Below, one piece after another: positions 17,696-25,990 of a stretch of DNA of 64,000 nt. The stretch is from positions 5,457,001-5,521,000 of the forward strand of contig NZ_AP026966.1 of NCBI RefSeq assembly GCF_027923905.1. The letters are read 5' to 3'. The notes beneath the pieces are model-generated. The model was not told the origin of the DNA. It did no database searches and worked only from the letters and a program-made list of their open reading frames with translations. The translations under genes and the position numbers were made by a program. Source of the stretch: Massilia varians (GTDB lineage: Bacteria > Pseudomonadota > Gammaproteobacteria > Burkholderiales > Burkholderiaceae_D). Position 1 is the first letter of the stretch, and every line of letters starts with the position of its first letter.

Positions 17696-19039
17696 TTACG
17701 ACAGCTCGTACAGGCCCGGCAGGCCGAGAATGCGTTCCAGTTCCTCGAGCGCGGTGCTGCATTCGATCGCCAGCTGCGGGTCGGCCAGGTCCTTCGGCTC
17801 GACCCGGTCGCGGTAGTGCTTCTCGACCCAGGACGTGAGCAGGCCATACAGCGTCTCGGTCATGATGACGCCGCCGTGCATGGCTTGCGCCTCGTCCTCG
17901 GTGAGGGCCACGCGCAGGCGCAGGCAGGCCGGTCCGCCGCCGTTGCGCATGCTCTGGCGCAGGTCGAATTCGAGCAGCTCGTCGATCGGGCCGCCGCCGG
18001 CAACCATGGCATCCAGATAACGCGCGACCGCGTCGTTCTCGCGGCATTCGTGCGGCACCACCAGGGCCATGCGGCCATCCTGTTTGGTGAGCAGCTGGCT
18101 GTTGAACAGGTAGCTGGCCACCGCATCGGCCACCGGCACCTGGGCGCTTGCCACGCGCACCGGCACCAGCTCGGTGTCGACGCTGCCCAGGGCGCCGCGC
18201 AGCGCGTCCAGGGTGGCGGCTTCGTCGAAGAAGGCCTGCTCGTGGTAGAACAGCACGTTGCCGTTGCCGACCGCGATCACGTCGTTGTGGAACACGCCCT
18301 GGTCGATCACGTCCGGGTTCTGCGAGGCGAACACGGTGCGCGCCGGATCCAGGCCGTGCAGTCGCGCCACCGCCTGCGAGGCTTCCAGGGTCTGGCGTGC
18401 AGGGTATTTCTTGGGCGCCGGAGCGGCAGGGTCGAATTCGGCACGGCCGTAGACGAAGAACTCCACTCCGGCCGCGCCATGTGCGGCAGCGAAACGCGTA
18501 TGGTTGGCGGCGCCTTCGTCGCCAAAGGCAGGGACGGCGGGGAGCGCGTCGTGCACCACGAAGCGGCTCGAATCCCCAAAAATGGCGCGCAGGGTGCGCG
18601 TCGCCTGCAGGTACTCTTCCGAGCGGTGCAGCTTGTTGTTCAGGTTGGCCGGGGTGAAATGCACGCGGCCGTCCAGCGTGTCGGCGGAAGGGCTGACGGT
18701 GGCGGCGTTGGCGGTCCACATCGGCGCGGCCGAGTAGGCGCAGGCCAGGATCACCGGTGCCTCACGCCAGGCGCGCGCCAGCACGTCGGCGTCGGTGCCG
18801 GAAAAGCCGATGCGGCGCAGCAGGCGGAAGTTCGGGCGCGCCTGCGGCGGCATCACCGCCTGGGCGAAGCCGCGCGCGGCCAGCTCGCGCATCTTGGCCA
18901 GGCCCTGCAGGGCGGCCTGGCGCGGGTTCGAGCTGCTCCTCACATTGCTGAACGAGGCCACGTTGCCGAACGAGAGGCCGGCGTAGTTGTGGGACGGGCC
19001 GACCAGGCCGTCGAAGTTGTATTCGCGAGCGCTGCGCAT
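17696..19039 (-). CDS. astB: N-succinylarginine dihydrolase
   Basis: Second AST step: N2-succinylarginine to N2-succinylornithine, 2 NH3 and CO2. The protein has 447 aa, the same length as E. coli AstB. It begins [20 protein letters not shown], the conserved family N-terminus, so the ATG at 19039 is right and longer in-frame extension inside astD is not used. Guanidino-modifying fold (pentein): the [14 protein letters not shown] segment carries the catalytic His, and the nucleophile is the Cys in [13 protein letters not shown] (~372). It begins 2 bp after the astD stop. Confidence 0.96.
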   Translation of the reverse strand: MRSAREYNFDGLVGPSHNYAGLSFGNVASFSNVRSSSNPRQAALQGLAKMRELAARGFAQAVMPPQARPNFRLLRRIGFSGTDADVLARAWREAPVILACAYSAAPMWTANAATVSPSADTLDGRVHFTPANLNNKLHRSEEYLQATRTLRAIFGDSSRFVVHDALPAVPAFGDEGAANHTRFAAAHGAAGVEFFVYGRAEFDPAAPAPKKYPARQTLEASQAVARLHGLDPARTVFASQNPDVIDQGVFHNDVIAVGNGNVLFYHEQAFFDEAATLDALRGALGSVDTELVPVRVASAQVPVADAVASYLFNSQLLTKQDGRMALVVPHECRENDAVARYLDAMVAGGGPIDELLEFDLRQSMRNGGGPACLRLRVALTEDEAQAMHGGVIMTETLYGLLTSWVEKHYRDRVEPKDLADPQLAIECSTALEELERILGLPGLYELS

Positions 19040-19041
19040 GA

Positions 19042-20523
19042 TCAGAAAACCAGTCCCGGCGACAGCTTGGCCGGCATCTCGAGTTCCGCCGTCTCGATCG
19101 AGGCGACCGGGTAGGCGCAGTAATCGGCGGCATAGTAGGCGCTCGGGCGGTGGTTGCCCGACTTGCCGACGCCGCCGAACGGGGCCGAGCTGGCCGCGCC
19201 GGTGGTCGGGCGGTTCCAGTTGACGATGCCGGCACGGGCGCGCACCGAGAAGCGCTTCCACAATGCTTCCGATGGGGACAACAGGGCCGCGGCCAGGCCG
19301 TATTCGGTGGCGTTGGCCACGCGCAGGGCCTCGTCGAAATCCTTCACGCGGATCACCTGCAGCAGCGGACCGAACCACTCTTCGTCCGGGATCCCTTGCG
19401 CATCGGTGGTGTCGACGATGCCGGCGGTGACGAAACCGGCGTTCGGGTCGGGCTGCTTCATCTGCAGCAGCACCCTGCCGCCTTTCGCGGCCATATCGGC
19501 CTGCGCCTCGACCAGGCGGGCAGCGACGGCGCTTGACACCACCGGGCCCATGAAGGGCTGCGGATCGGCGTTGGACGGCCCCACCTGCAGGGTCGAGGCG
19601 ACTTTTACCAAACGGTCAAGAAACGCCTGGGCTTGCGGGGTGTCCTGGATGACCAGGCGGCGCGCGCAGGTGCAGCGCTGGCCGGCCGAGATGAAGGCCG
19701 ACATCACGGCGTGGTGCACGGCGGCGTCGAGCAGCTTCGGATCTTCCGGGATGTCCCACACCACCAGCGGATTGTTGCCGCCCATTTCCAGCGCCAGCAT
19801 CTTGCCCGGCTTGCCGCCGAAGGCCTTGTGCAGGGCGGTGCCGGTCTGGCTGCTGCCGGTGAACAGGATGCCGTCGATGTCCGCATGCTGGCCGAGCGCC
19901 ACGCCGGTGTCGCGCCCGCCGTTGACCAGGTTCAGCACGCCCTTGGGCAGGCCGGCCTGCTCCCACAGCTGCACGGTTTTCACCGCCGTGCGCGGTGCGT
20001 ATTCGCTCGGCTTGAACACCACGGTGTTCCCGGCGATCAGGGCCGGCACGATGTGGCCGTTCGGCAGGTGGCCCGGGAAGTTGTACGGGCCAAAGACCGC
20101 GAACACGCCGTGCGGGCGGTGGCGCAGCACGGCATTGCCGTCCGCGACTTTCGAGGCCGTTTCGCCGGTGCGCGCGCCGTAGGACTGGACCGAGATGTCG
20201 ATCTTGTTGGCCATGGTGGTCACTTCGGTGCGCGCTTCCCACAGCGGCTTGCCCACTTCCTCGGCGATGATCGCGGCCAGTTCTTCCGCATGCTCCTTGA
20301 GCAGGTCGCGGAAGCGCGTGCAGACGGCGATGCGCGCGTCGAGCGGGGTGAGCGCCCAGGCTTCAAAGGCATTGCGCGCGGCCGTGGCGGCGCGCGCCAC
20401 GTCTTCTTCCGTAGAAGCATTGCTGCTCCAGGTCTGGCGCCCGGTCGACGGGTCGATCGTGGCCAGCTCCGGGCCGCTGCCGGCGATCCATGCGCCGTCG
20501 ATGTAATTCGAGAGATTAGGCAT
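19042..20523 (-). CDS. astD: succinylglutamate-semialdehyde dehydrogenase
   Basis: Fourth AST step: oxidises N-succinylglutamate 5-semialdehyde to N-succinylglutamate with NAD+. The protein has 493 aa, ALDH superfamily. Conserved points: [13 protein letters not shown] (oxyanion Asn), 'FTGSSQTG', '[11 protein letters not shown]' with the general base Glu, and '[10 protein letters not shown]' with the catalytic Cys284. The C-terminal '[17 protein letters not shown]' is AstD-specific rather than general ALDH. The first 8 nt overlap the end of astA, indicating coupled translation. Confidence 0.96.
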   Translation of the reverse strand: MPNLSNYIDGAWIAGSGPELATIDPSTGRQTWSSNASTEEDVARAATAARNAFEAWALTPLDARIAVCTRFRDLLKEHAEELAAIIAEEVGKPLWEARTEVTTMANKIDISVQSYGARTGETASKVADGNAVLRHRPHGVFAVFGPYNFPGHLPNGHIVPALIAGNTVVFKPSEYAPRTAVKTVQLWEQAGLPKGVLNLVNGGRDTGVALGQHADIDGILFTGSSQTGTALHKAFGGKPGKMLALEMGGNNPLVVWDIPEDPKLLDAAVHHAVMSAFISAGQRCTCARRLVIQDTPQAQAFLDRLVKVASTLQVGPSNADPQPFMGPVVSSAVAARLVEAQADMAAKGGRVLLQMKQPDPNAGFVTAGIVDTTDAQGIPDEEWFGPLLQVIRVKDFDEALRVANATEYGLAAALLSPSEALWKRFSVRARAGIVNWNRPTTGAASSAPFGGVGKSGNHRPSAYYAADYCAYPVASIETAELEMPAKLSPGLVF

Positions 20524-21550
20524 TCGCGTTCTTCCTTGTGTTGAGGGGCAGCGTGCGTACTTCTTCGCCGGCCTGCACGTGCAGCTGCGACATCTCCTGC
20601 GCCGACAGCGCGATGCGGGCGGCGCCCGCCACGCCGCGGGTCAGGATCATGCGGAAATCGGTGAGCTTGGTGTTCGACACCAGCAGGTGTTCGGTCTCTT
20701 CTTCATGGACGCCTTCGACCGCCTCCGCCAGCACGCTGTCGCGCACCGCGCGCAGCTCGGACACGCGGCCCTGCAGCACCGGGCCGGCGTCGAAGATGTC
20801 GACGTAGCCTTCGTAGTGCATGCCCTCGTTCTCCAGCAGCTTCCTGGCCGGCTGGGTCGAGGTATGGACCTTGCCGATGACGTCGCGCGCCGATTCCGGC
20901 AGGTAGTCCACGTAGAGCGGCTGGCGCGGCATCAGCTCGGCGATGAAGGACTTCTTGCCGAGCGCGGTGAGGCCGTCGACGTGATCGAAGTCCATCTTGA
21001 AGAAGTGGCGGCCCAGGCCCTCGTAGAAGGGCGAGACGCCGTTCTCGTCCTGGTAGCCGCGCATCTCGGCGATGATCTTCTCGGTGAACAGCTGCTGGAA
21101 CTGGGCGATGAACAGGAAGCGGCTTTTCGACAGCCACTTGCCGTTGAAGCCGGCGCGGTACTGCGGCAGCAGGAACAGCGAGCACAGCTCGGAGGAGCCG
21201 GTCAGGTCGTTCGACAGGTACAGGGTCTCCATCCGCGTGAACACGTTCAGTTCGCGGCTGCAGTGCACCAGAGTGCCGATGCGGTAGTTATAGAAAGGCT
21301 CGGTGAGGCCGACCGCACCCTTGATTGCGCACACGCCGGCAATGCGGCCGTCCTCGGTGTGCTCGAGCACGAACATGTAGTCGCGCTTTTCGGGCGGGAT
21401 GCTTTCGTTGAACGAGGCCACCGCGGTTTCGACGCGGTCGCCCAGCATCTTGCGGTCGGGTTTCAGCGTGGTCATGCCGCTGCCGGCCTGGCGCGCCATC
21501 TCGATCAGGGCGTCCAGGTCGTCGGTTTTCACTGCACGGATTACGAGCAT
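20516..21550 (-). CDS. astA: arginine/ornithine N-succinyltransferase, beta subunit (AruG-type AstA)
   Basis: Entry step of the pathway: transfers succinyl from succinyl-CoA to the alpha-amino group of arginine. The protein has 344 aa from ATG 21550; longer upstream reading would run through the alpha gene. The N-terminus MLVIRAVKTDDLDALIEMA and the GNAT-like blocks 'ELCSLFLLPQYR', 'SPFYEGLGRHFFKMDF' and 'FIAELMPRQPLYVDYLP' are the AstA/AruG signature. The alpha subunit is encoded 11 bp upstream. The two paralogues share 'GR-FFKMDF' and 'AELMP-YPVYV', consistent with duplication and a heteromeric enzyme as in P. aeruginosa. Confidence 0.94.
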   Translation of the reverse strand: MLVIRAVKTDDLDALIEMARQAGSGMTTLKPDRKMLGDRVETAVASFNESIPPEKRDYMFVLEHTEDGRIAGVCAIKGAVGLTEPFYNYRIGTLVHCSRELNVFTRMETLYLSNDLTGSSELCSLFLLPQYRAGFNGKWLSKSRFLFIAQFQQLFTEKIIAEMRGYQDENGVSPFYEGLGRHFFKMDFDHVDGLTALGKKSFIAELMPRQPLYVDYLPESARDVIGKVHTSTQPARKLLENEGMHYEGYVDIFDAGPVLQGRVSELRAVRDSVLAEAVEGVHEEETEHLLVSNTKLTDFRMILTRGVAGAARIALSAQEMSQLHVQAGEEVRTLPLNTRKNANA

Positions 21551-21561
21551 CAATTCCCCTC

Positions 21562-22602
21562 TCAGATGCGCACGCAGGTGACGCTGTCGCCGGGCGACAC
21601 GCCGAGCGCCTGCTGGGCGTCGCGCGACAGGCAGACCACCTGGCTGGATTCGGCCGGCGGGCAGGCGGTGATGACGGCGCGGAAGTTCGCTTCGCTGCTG
21701 GCCACCGCGTAGGTCACCAGTTCGTCGTGCCCGTTGGCGGCGCCGGCCGCGCGGCCGGCGCTCTCGACCTGGCGCACCTGCGAGGCGCAGAAGGAACGCA
21801 GCGCGTTCCGGTGGGCCTGCAGGATCGGGCCGCCGTCGAAAATGTCGATGTACTCGTCGGCCTCGAAGCCTTCCTGGGTGAGCAGCTGGAAGGCCAGCTG
21901 GCCGCTCGGGTGGATCTGGCCCAGCGCGGCCTGGGCGTCGCCCGGCAGCAGCGGTACGTAGACCGGGTAGTGCGGCATCAGCTCGACGATCAGGGTGCGG
22001 TTCCGGGCGCCGTCGATGACGCGTTCGGCCTCGAGGAAGTCCATCTTGAAGAACTTGCGGCCCAGCGCGTTCCAGAACGGCGACTGGCCGTCGCCGTCGG
22101 TGACGCCGGCCAGCGGCACGAAGAAGCGGTCGCCGAAGCGGTGCGGCGCCAGCACGGCGTACAGCAGGCGCGCGCGCGACAGCAGCGCGGCCTCGAGGCC
22201 GGCGCCGTCGCGGTTGCGGATATAGAAGCCCGACAGGTGCGAGTAGGCCGTCAGTTCCGAGCACAGGGTCAGCGCATGCACGCTGTGGCTGATGTTCAGG
22301 TCGCGCGAGACCTGCTGGATGACGTCGTTGCGGAACGCGAAATAAGTGCCGTTCGAGCCGGCCGAGGCGTGGATCGACGCGGTGCCGACCACGTCGCGCG
22401 TGCGCAGGTCTTCCAGCACGAACTGGTAGGACTCTTCGCTCGGGATGTCGACATGGGCGGCGAACGAGGCGATGGAGCGCTCGACCGCCGCGACGATGGC
22501 TTCGCGCGTGCGCGGCAGCGTGTGCACGCCGGGGATCGTGACCCCAGCCATGGCCTCGAGGGCCCCGATATCCGCGCGTTCAACCGGTCGGACTACAAAC
22601 AT
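21562..22602 (-). CDS. aruF: arginine/ornithine N-succinyltransferase, alpha subunit (AruF)
   Basis: Paralogue and partner of the gene that follows. The protein has 346 aa, starting MFVVRPVERADIGALEAMA. It keeps the family blocks 'LCSELTAYSHLSGFYI', 'SPFWNALGRKFFKMDF', 'LIVELMPHYPVYVPLLP' and 'YIDIFDGGPI', but with a shorter, more variable middle. In P. aeruginosa AruF and AruG (AI and AII) form the heteromeric enzyme that can act on ornithine as well as arginine, whereas enteric bacteria have one AstA. The presence of both subunits therefore places this operon with the aru type. It lies 75 bp after the astC stop. Confidence 0.93.
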   Translation of the reverse strand: MFVVRPVERADIGALEAMAGVTIPGVHTLPRTREAIVAAVERSIASFAAHVDIPSEESYQFVLEDLRTRDVVGTASIHASAGSNGTYFAFRNDVIQQVSRDLNISHSVHALTLCSELTAYSHLSGFYIRNRDGAGLEAALLSRARLLYAVLAPHRFGDRFFVPLAGVTDGDGQSPFWNALGRKFFKMDFLEAERVIDGARNRTLIVELMPHYPVYVPLLPGDAQAALGQIHPSGQLAFQLLTQEGFEADEYIDIFDGGPILQAHRNALRSFCASQVRQVESAGRAAGAANGHDELVTYAVASSEANFRAVITACPPAESSQVVCLSRDAQQALGVSPGDSVTCVRI

Positions 22603-22677
22603 GCGAACTCCTGGAAGAGATCAAACAGCGAAGCCGGCGTACCCCGAAAAGCACGCCGGCCGGATGCCTGCGGTGGA

Positions 22678-23919
22678 TCAGCCTGCGATAAATGCCTCGA
22701 CCGCTTCGCGCATGATGCGGTCGGCTTCCGCGATCTGCTCGTCCGACACCACCAGGGCCGGGGCCAGGCGCACCACGTCCGGACCGGCGATCAGGAGCAT
22801 CAGGCCCATTTTTTCGCAGATCTTGGTGTAGTCCTTGGAGCGGCCCTTGTAGTCGCCGGCCATCGGCAGGCCGATCAGGAGGCCCAGGCCGCGCGGCTTG
22901 CCGAACACCTGCGGGTACTCGCCGGCCAGCTTCTCGAGGTTGGCGAAGATCTTGCCGCTGGCTTCCTTCACGCGCGCCAGGAAGCTCGGGGTGTTGATGG
23001 TCTCGACGACCTTCAGGCCGACGGTGCCTGCCAGCGGGTTGCCGCCGTAGGTGGTGCCGTGCGAACCGACGTTGAGGTGCATGCCGATTTCCTCGGTGGT
23101 CAGCATGGCGCCGATCGGGTAGCCGTTGCCCAGGGCCTTGGCCGAGGTCAGGATGTCCGGCGTCACGCCGGTGTCCATGTAGGCATAGAAGGCGCCAGTG
23201 CGGCCGACGCCCGACTGCACTTCGTCGAACACCAGCAGCGCGCCGGTCTGGTCGCACAGCTCGCGCAGGGCCTTCAGGTAGGCATGGTCGCCCGGGATCA
23301 CGCCGCCCTCGCCCTGGATCGGCTCGACGATCACGGCGGCCACGTCATCGGTAATGGCGGCGCGTGCGGCCTCGATGTCGTTGTACGGGATGTGGCTCAG
23401 TTCCGGCGGCAGCGGCTCGAAGCCTTCGGTGTACTTCGGCTGGCCGCCCACCGAGACGGTGAACAGGGTGCGGCCGTGGAAGGACGACAGGCAGGACACG
23501 ATGCGCGACTTGTGCGGGCCGAACTTGGTGTGCGCATATTTACGCGCCAGCTTCAGGGCCGCTTCGTTGGCTTCGGCGCCCGAGTTGCAGAAGAAGGCGC
23601 GGTCGGCGAAGGTGGCTTCGGTCAGGGCGCGGCCCAGGCGCAGCACCGGCTCGTTGGTGTAGCCGTTACCCAGGTGCCACAGGGTGTTGACCTGTTCGGT
23701 CACGGCCGCGACCAGCTCCGGGTTGCAGTGGCCCAGGCTCGAGACCGCGATGCCCGAGGTGAAGTCCAGGTAACGCTTGCCTTCCTGGTCCCACACATCC
23801 AGCCCCTTCGCGCGCACCGGCACCATGGCGGCCGGGGCGTAGGTCGGGACGAGGACTTCGTCGAAGGTCTGCCGGGTGACAGGCCGCGTGGTGACACCGG
23901 AGTCAAGGTTTGCGTTCAT
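22678..23919 (-). CDS. astC: succinylornithine / acetylornithine aminotransferase
   Basis: Third AST step: transfers the delta-amino group of N-succinylornithine to 2-oxoglutarate. The same enzyme type can serve acetylornithine in arginine synthesis (AstC/ArgD/AruC). The protein has 413 aa from ATG 23919, chosen because GAGGAAG lies 6 nt upstream; an in-frame codon 13 residues earlier has no such site. Class-III PLP aminotransferase: 'NSGAEANEAALKLARKY', 'FHGRTL', 'VIVEPIQGEGG', 'FDEVQSGVGRTG', and the PLP Lys in 'SAKALGNG'. First gene of the operon, with the promoter and ArgR-like operator just upstream. Confidence 0.94.
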   Translation of the reverse strand: MNANLDSGVTTRPVTRQTFDEVLVPTYAPAAMVPVRAKGLDVWDQEGKRYLDFTSGIAVSSLGHCNPELVAAVTEQVNTLWHLGNGYTNEPVLRLGRALTEATFADRAFFCNSGAEANEAALKLARKYAHTKFGPHKSRIVSCLSSFHGRTLFTVSVGGQPKYTEGFEPLPPELSHIPYNDIEAARAAITDDVAAVIVEPIQGEGGVIPGDHAYLKALRELCDQTGALLVFDEVQSGVGRTGAFYAYMDTGVTPDILTSAKALGNGYPIGAMLTTEEIGMHLNVGSHGTTYGGNPLAGTVGLKVVETINTPSFLARVKEASGKIFANLEKLAGEYPQVFGKPRGLGLLIGLPMAGDYKGRSKDYTKICEKMGLMLLIAGPDVVRLAPALVVSDEQIAEADRIMREAVEAFIAG

Positions 23920-23977
23920 GGCTGCTTCCTCATGGATGATCGTTGTACGCGGGCCCATTGCCGCGCAGGTTCAAGCC

Positions 23978-23983
23978 ATTATA
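23978..23983 (-). promoter_or_regulatory. -10 box of the aru/AST operon promoter
   Basis: Perfect TATAAT on the minus strand (23983-23978), 58 bp before the astC ATG. The -35 position (AAGAAC at 24006-24001) is poor. This is expected for an activator-dependent promoter, and the ArgR-like sites overlap it. Confidence 0.7.
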
Positions 23984-23993
23984 GAAAGCCGCC

Positions 23994-24020
23994 CCGACAA
24001 GTTCTTGCAGAAGTGCGACA
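23994..24020 (-). promoter_or_regulatory. two-half-site operator for the AraC-type arginine regulator
   Basis: On the minus strand, TGTCGC (24020-24015) and TGTCGG (23999-23994) are direct repeats exactly 21 bp start to start, and AA falls 8 bases after the first hexamer. This fits the tandem half-site described for P. aeruginosa ArgR (TGTCGC-N8-AA-N5, 21-bp period). The downstream half-site ends 10 bp before the TATAAT, so the pair overlaps the weak -35 as in class II activation. Confidence 0.7.
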
Positions 24021-24077
24021 GGGATTTTCGTTTTTGGTCGGGAAAGATTAAGTAATTACCAACATCCTCTTGAGCGC

Positions 24078-25016
24078 TCATTGTGCCAGCTTGCGCTGGC
24101 GCTCCTCGCGTGGAGTATTCCCGAACAAGGCCCCGAAGGCCGTCGAGAAATGCGAGCCGGACGAGAAGCCGCACATCAGCCCCACCTGCACGATCGAGTA
24201 GTTCGTCTCGAGCAAGAGTTTGCGCGCCCGCTGCAGGCGCAGCTCCAGGTAGTAGCGCGAAGGCAGGCTGCCGAGATATTGCTTGAACAGGCGCTCCAGC
24301 TGGCGTCGCGAGATGCCGGCCAGCTGCGCGATCTCGTCGGTGGACAGGGGCTCTTCGATATTGGCTTCCATCAAGGCCACCGCCTCGGTCAGCTTCGGCT
24401 GCAGGGTGCCGAAGCGCGCCTGCAGGGCCACCCGCTGGCGCTCGTCCTTGCCGCGCACCCGGTCCACGCACAGGATTTCCTTCACCTGGGCCTGCAGGCC
24501 CGCGCCGAACAGCATCTCGACCAGGGTGAGGGCGAAGTCGATGCTGGCCGCGCCGCCGCAGCAGGTCAGGCGGTTGCGGTCGAACTCGTACAGGTTGGGG
24601 GTGAACAGGGCCTGCTCGGCCAGCGCATTGGTGTCGGGATACAGCGCCCAGGGCAAGGCGGTGCGCACGCCGTGCAGGGCGCCGGCGTCGGCCAGCCACA
24701 GCACGCCGGCCCCCACCCCGCCCCAGAACGGCGCCGCGCGGCAGCGGTCGACCAGGGCGCGGCAGTTGGCCGGCCTCAGGGCGGCTTCGGCCTCGTCGGC
24801 CACCAGCAGCACCAGGTGCCAGTGGCGCTGCGAGTCGCTGAACTTGTCGGGACTGCGCACGTCGACATGCAGCAGTTCGGGGCCCAGCAGCTTGGCGGCC
24901 AGGCGCAGCGGCTGGACCAGGCCCGACCAGGTCAGCATGTCCGGCTCGCCAGCGTTCACGAGCAGCACGCGCAGCGGACGTTCCTGTGCCAGGGTGGACA
25001 GGTCAGCAGGCTGCAT
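24078..25016 (-). CDS. argR: AraC-family transcriptional regulator with DJ-1/PfpI-like sensor domain (ArgR type)
   Basis: 312 aa. Residues ~15-190 form a class I glutamine-amidotransferase-like (DJ-1/PfpI) domain. The nucleophile-elbow region reads GVGAGVLWLADAGALHG, where catalytic members have a Cys, so it is a ligand-sensing, not enzymatic, domain. Residues ~205-305 carry two helix-turn-helix motifs of the AraC class ('LSTDEIAQLAGISRRQLERLFKQYLG' and 'IVQVGLMCGFSSGSHFSTAFGALFG', each longer than shown in other family members only by a few residues). Position directly upstream of the AST operon and domain layout match P. aeruginosa ArgR, the arginine-responsive activator of aru and gdhB. 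It is unrelated to the E. coli ArgR repressor. No clear ribosome site at ATG 25016. Confidence 0.87.
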   Translation of the reverse strand: MQPADLSTLAQERPLRVLLVNAGEPDMLTWSGLVQPLRLAAKLLGPELLHVDVRSPDKFSDSQRHWHLVLLVADEAEAALRPANCRALVDRCRAAPFWGGVGAGVLWLADAGALHGVRTALPWALYPDTNALAEQALFTPNLYEFDRNRLTCCGGAASIDFALTLVEMLFGAGLQAQVKEILCVDRVRGKDERQRVALQARFGTLQPKLTEAVALMEANIEEPLSTDEIAQLAGISRRQLERLFKQYLGSLPSRYYLELRLQRARKLLLETNYSIVQVGLMCGFSSGSHFSTAFGALFGNTPREERQRKLAQ

Positions 25017-25155
25017 CGGAACGGATGGACAGTGTCATCAAGAAGGACGGGACGGTACGCAATCGGGCCTAATGATACCGGAGATACCTGAGCGGCGAGC
25101 AAGTGCCATGGTCCGGCCCATTCGATGCCATTCCGGAAAAACATCGGCGGCCAGC

Positions 25156-25161
25156 TATAAT
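25156..25161 (+). promoter_or_regulatory. -10 box 7 nt before the MarR gene (possible leaderless mRNA)
   Basis: Perfect TATAAT at 25156-25161. With a normal 7-nt discriminator, transcription would begin at or next to the A of ATG 25169. No Shine-Dalgarno sequence is present, which agrees with a leaderless message. No good -35 is seen. Confidence 0.5.
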
Positions 25162-25168
25162 CCTGCCT

Positions 25169-25636
25169 ATGGGGGAACGATATTTAAAGAGCGTCCGGCT
25201 GCTGGCCGAGTGCATGCAGAGCTTCGAGCGTTTTTCCGGCGAATCGGTGCGCCAGCACGGGTTGACGCACGCGCAGTTCGATATCATTGCCACGCTGGGC
25301 AACACGGCCGGCATGAGCTACAAGGAACTCGGCGAGCGCACCCTGATCACCAAGGGCACCCTCACCGGCGTGATCGAGCGGCTGGAGCAGAAAGGCCTGG
25401 TGCTGCGCGAACGCAGCAGCGACGACAAGCGCTCCTTCTTCGTGCGCCTCACGCCTGCCGGCGAGGACGTCTTCCGCGACGTCTTCCCCAGGGTGATCGC
25501 GCACGGCAAGCAGCTGTTTTCGAACTATGGCGACGCCGACTTCGATGCCCTGGAAAACGTCCTGCGCAAGCTGCGCGAGCAGATTGCCGCCGGCAGTCTT
25601 CCTCCTCAACCACCACAAGCAAAGGAATTGCCTTGA
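25169..25636 (+). CDS. MarR-family transcriptional regulator
   Basis: 155 aa from ATG 25169; an upstream in-frame ATG at 25103 would put the TATAAT inside the gene and adds a non-family N-terminus. Winged helix-turn-helix: 'LTHAQFDIIATLGNTAGMSY' (helix 2-3), 'ELGERTLITKGTLTGVIERL' (recognition helix) and the wing 'LRERSSDDKRSFFVRLT', which contains the DxR motif of MarR proteins. The C-terminal helix mediates dimerisation. Usually such proteins repress a neighbouring efflux or stress gene in response to a phenolic or oxidant ligand. Here the next gene starts inside its stop codon, so that small protein is the obvious partner. Target and ligand unknown. Confidence 0.9.
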   Translation: MGERYLKSVRLLAECMQSFERFSGESVRQHGLTHAQFDIIATLGNTAGMSYKELGERTLITKGTLTGVIERLEQKGLVLRERSSDDKRSFFVRLTPAGEDVFRDVFPRVIAHGKQLFSNYGDADFDALENVLRKLREQIAAGSLPPQPPQAKELP

Positions 25637-25914
25637 AAACATCCCTGATCGAAGGCAAGAAGCCTGCCCATTTCGACAAGCACATCATCGGTAACATCCT
25701 GCTGGATGTCGCGCCCCTCGACGAAGTCCGGCAGGAAGCGATGCTGATCGGCGTGCGCAACGAAGCCGGCGAGATCTACCGCCTCATCGGCGCGACCAAG
25801 CTCAACAGCTTCATGAACGCGAGCGAAGAGCTGCTGGATCTCGGCCTGGTCGACGAGCTGGAAGACCGTGAAGAACAGAAGGAAGGCTGCGACGCCATCT
25901 TCAGCGAACCTTGA
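25633..25914 (+). CDS. small protein of unknown function coupled to the MarR gene
   Basis: 93 aa starting at TTG 25633, which overlaps the MarR stop as TTGA, with AAAGGA 6 nt upstream; this strongly supports the rare start. Sequence begins MKTSLIEGKKPAHFDKHI, with 'GNILLDVAPLDEVRQEAMLIGVRNEAGEIYRLIGATKLNSF' split over the middle (only partly quoted here) and an acidic tail 'DELEDREEQKEG'. No signal peptide, membrane segment or cysteine pair; one Cys near the end. The pattern suggests a small alpha/beta cytoplasmic protein. I do not recognise a family. Co-translation with MarR suggests that it works with, or is a sensor for, the regulator (inference). Confidence 0.7.
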   Translation: MKTSLIEGKKPAHFDKHIIGNILLDVAPLDEVRQEAMLIGVRNEAGEIYRLIGATKLNSFMNASEELLDLGLVDELEDREEQKEGCDAIFSEP

Positions 25915-25978
25915 TGCAAATCAAACACTAGAATAATTCCTCAGGGAAAGTTTTTCGGGCTGGACAGGGCGTTGGGGG

Positions 25979-25984
25979 TATAAT
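25979..25984 (+). promoter_or_regulatory. -10 box 6 nt before the HDOD gene (possible leaderless mRNA)
   Basis: Perfect TATAAT at 25979-25984. The predicted start of transcription coincides with the A of ATG 25991, and there is no ribosome site. This is the same arrangement as the MarR gene 0.8 kb upstream. Confidence 0.5.
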
Positions 25985-25990
25985 TTTTTG

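Noticed and set aside
12377..19114. Open reading frame of 2245 codons on the plus strand
   Set aside because: It lies fully antisense to astE, gdhB and most of astB, which have clear motifs and operon spacing. Its sequence is rich in Arg, Gly, His and Ala with no domain, as expected when G/C at third codon positions of the true genes removes stops on the opposite strand.
24283..25632. Long plus-strand reading upstream of the 93-aa protein, in the same frame
   Set aside because: It runs antisense to the arginine regulator and out of frame through the MarR gene; only the part from TTG 25633 has a ribosome site and plausible composition.
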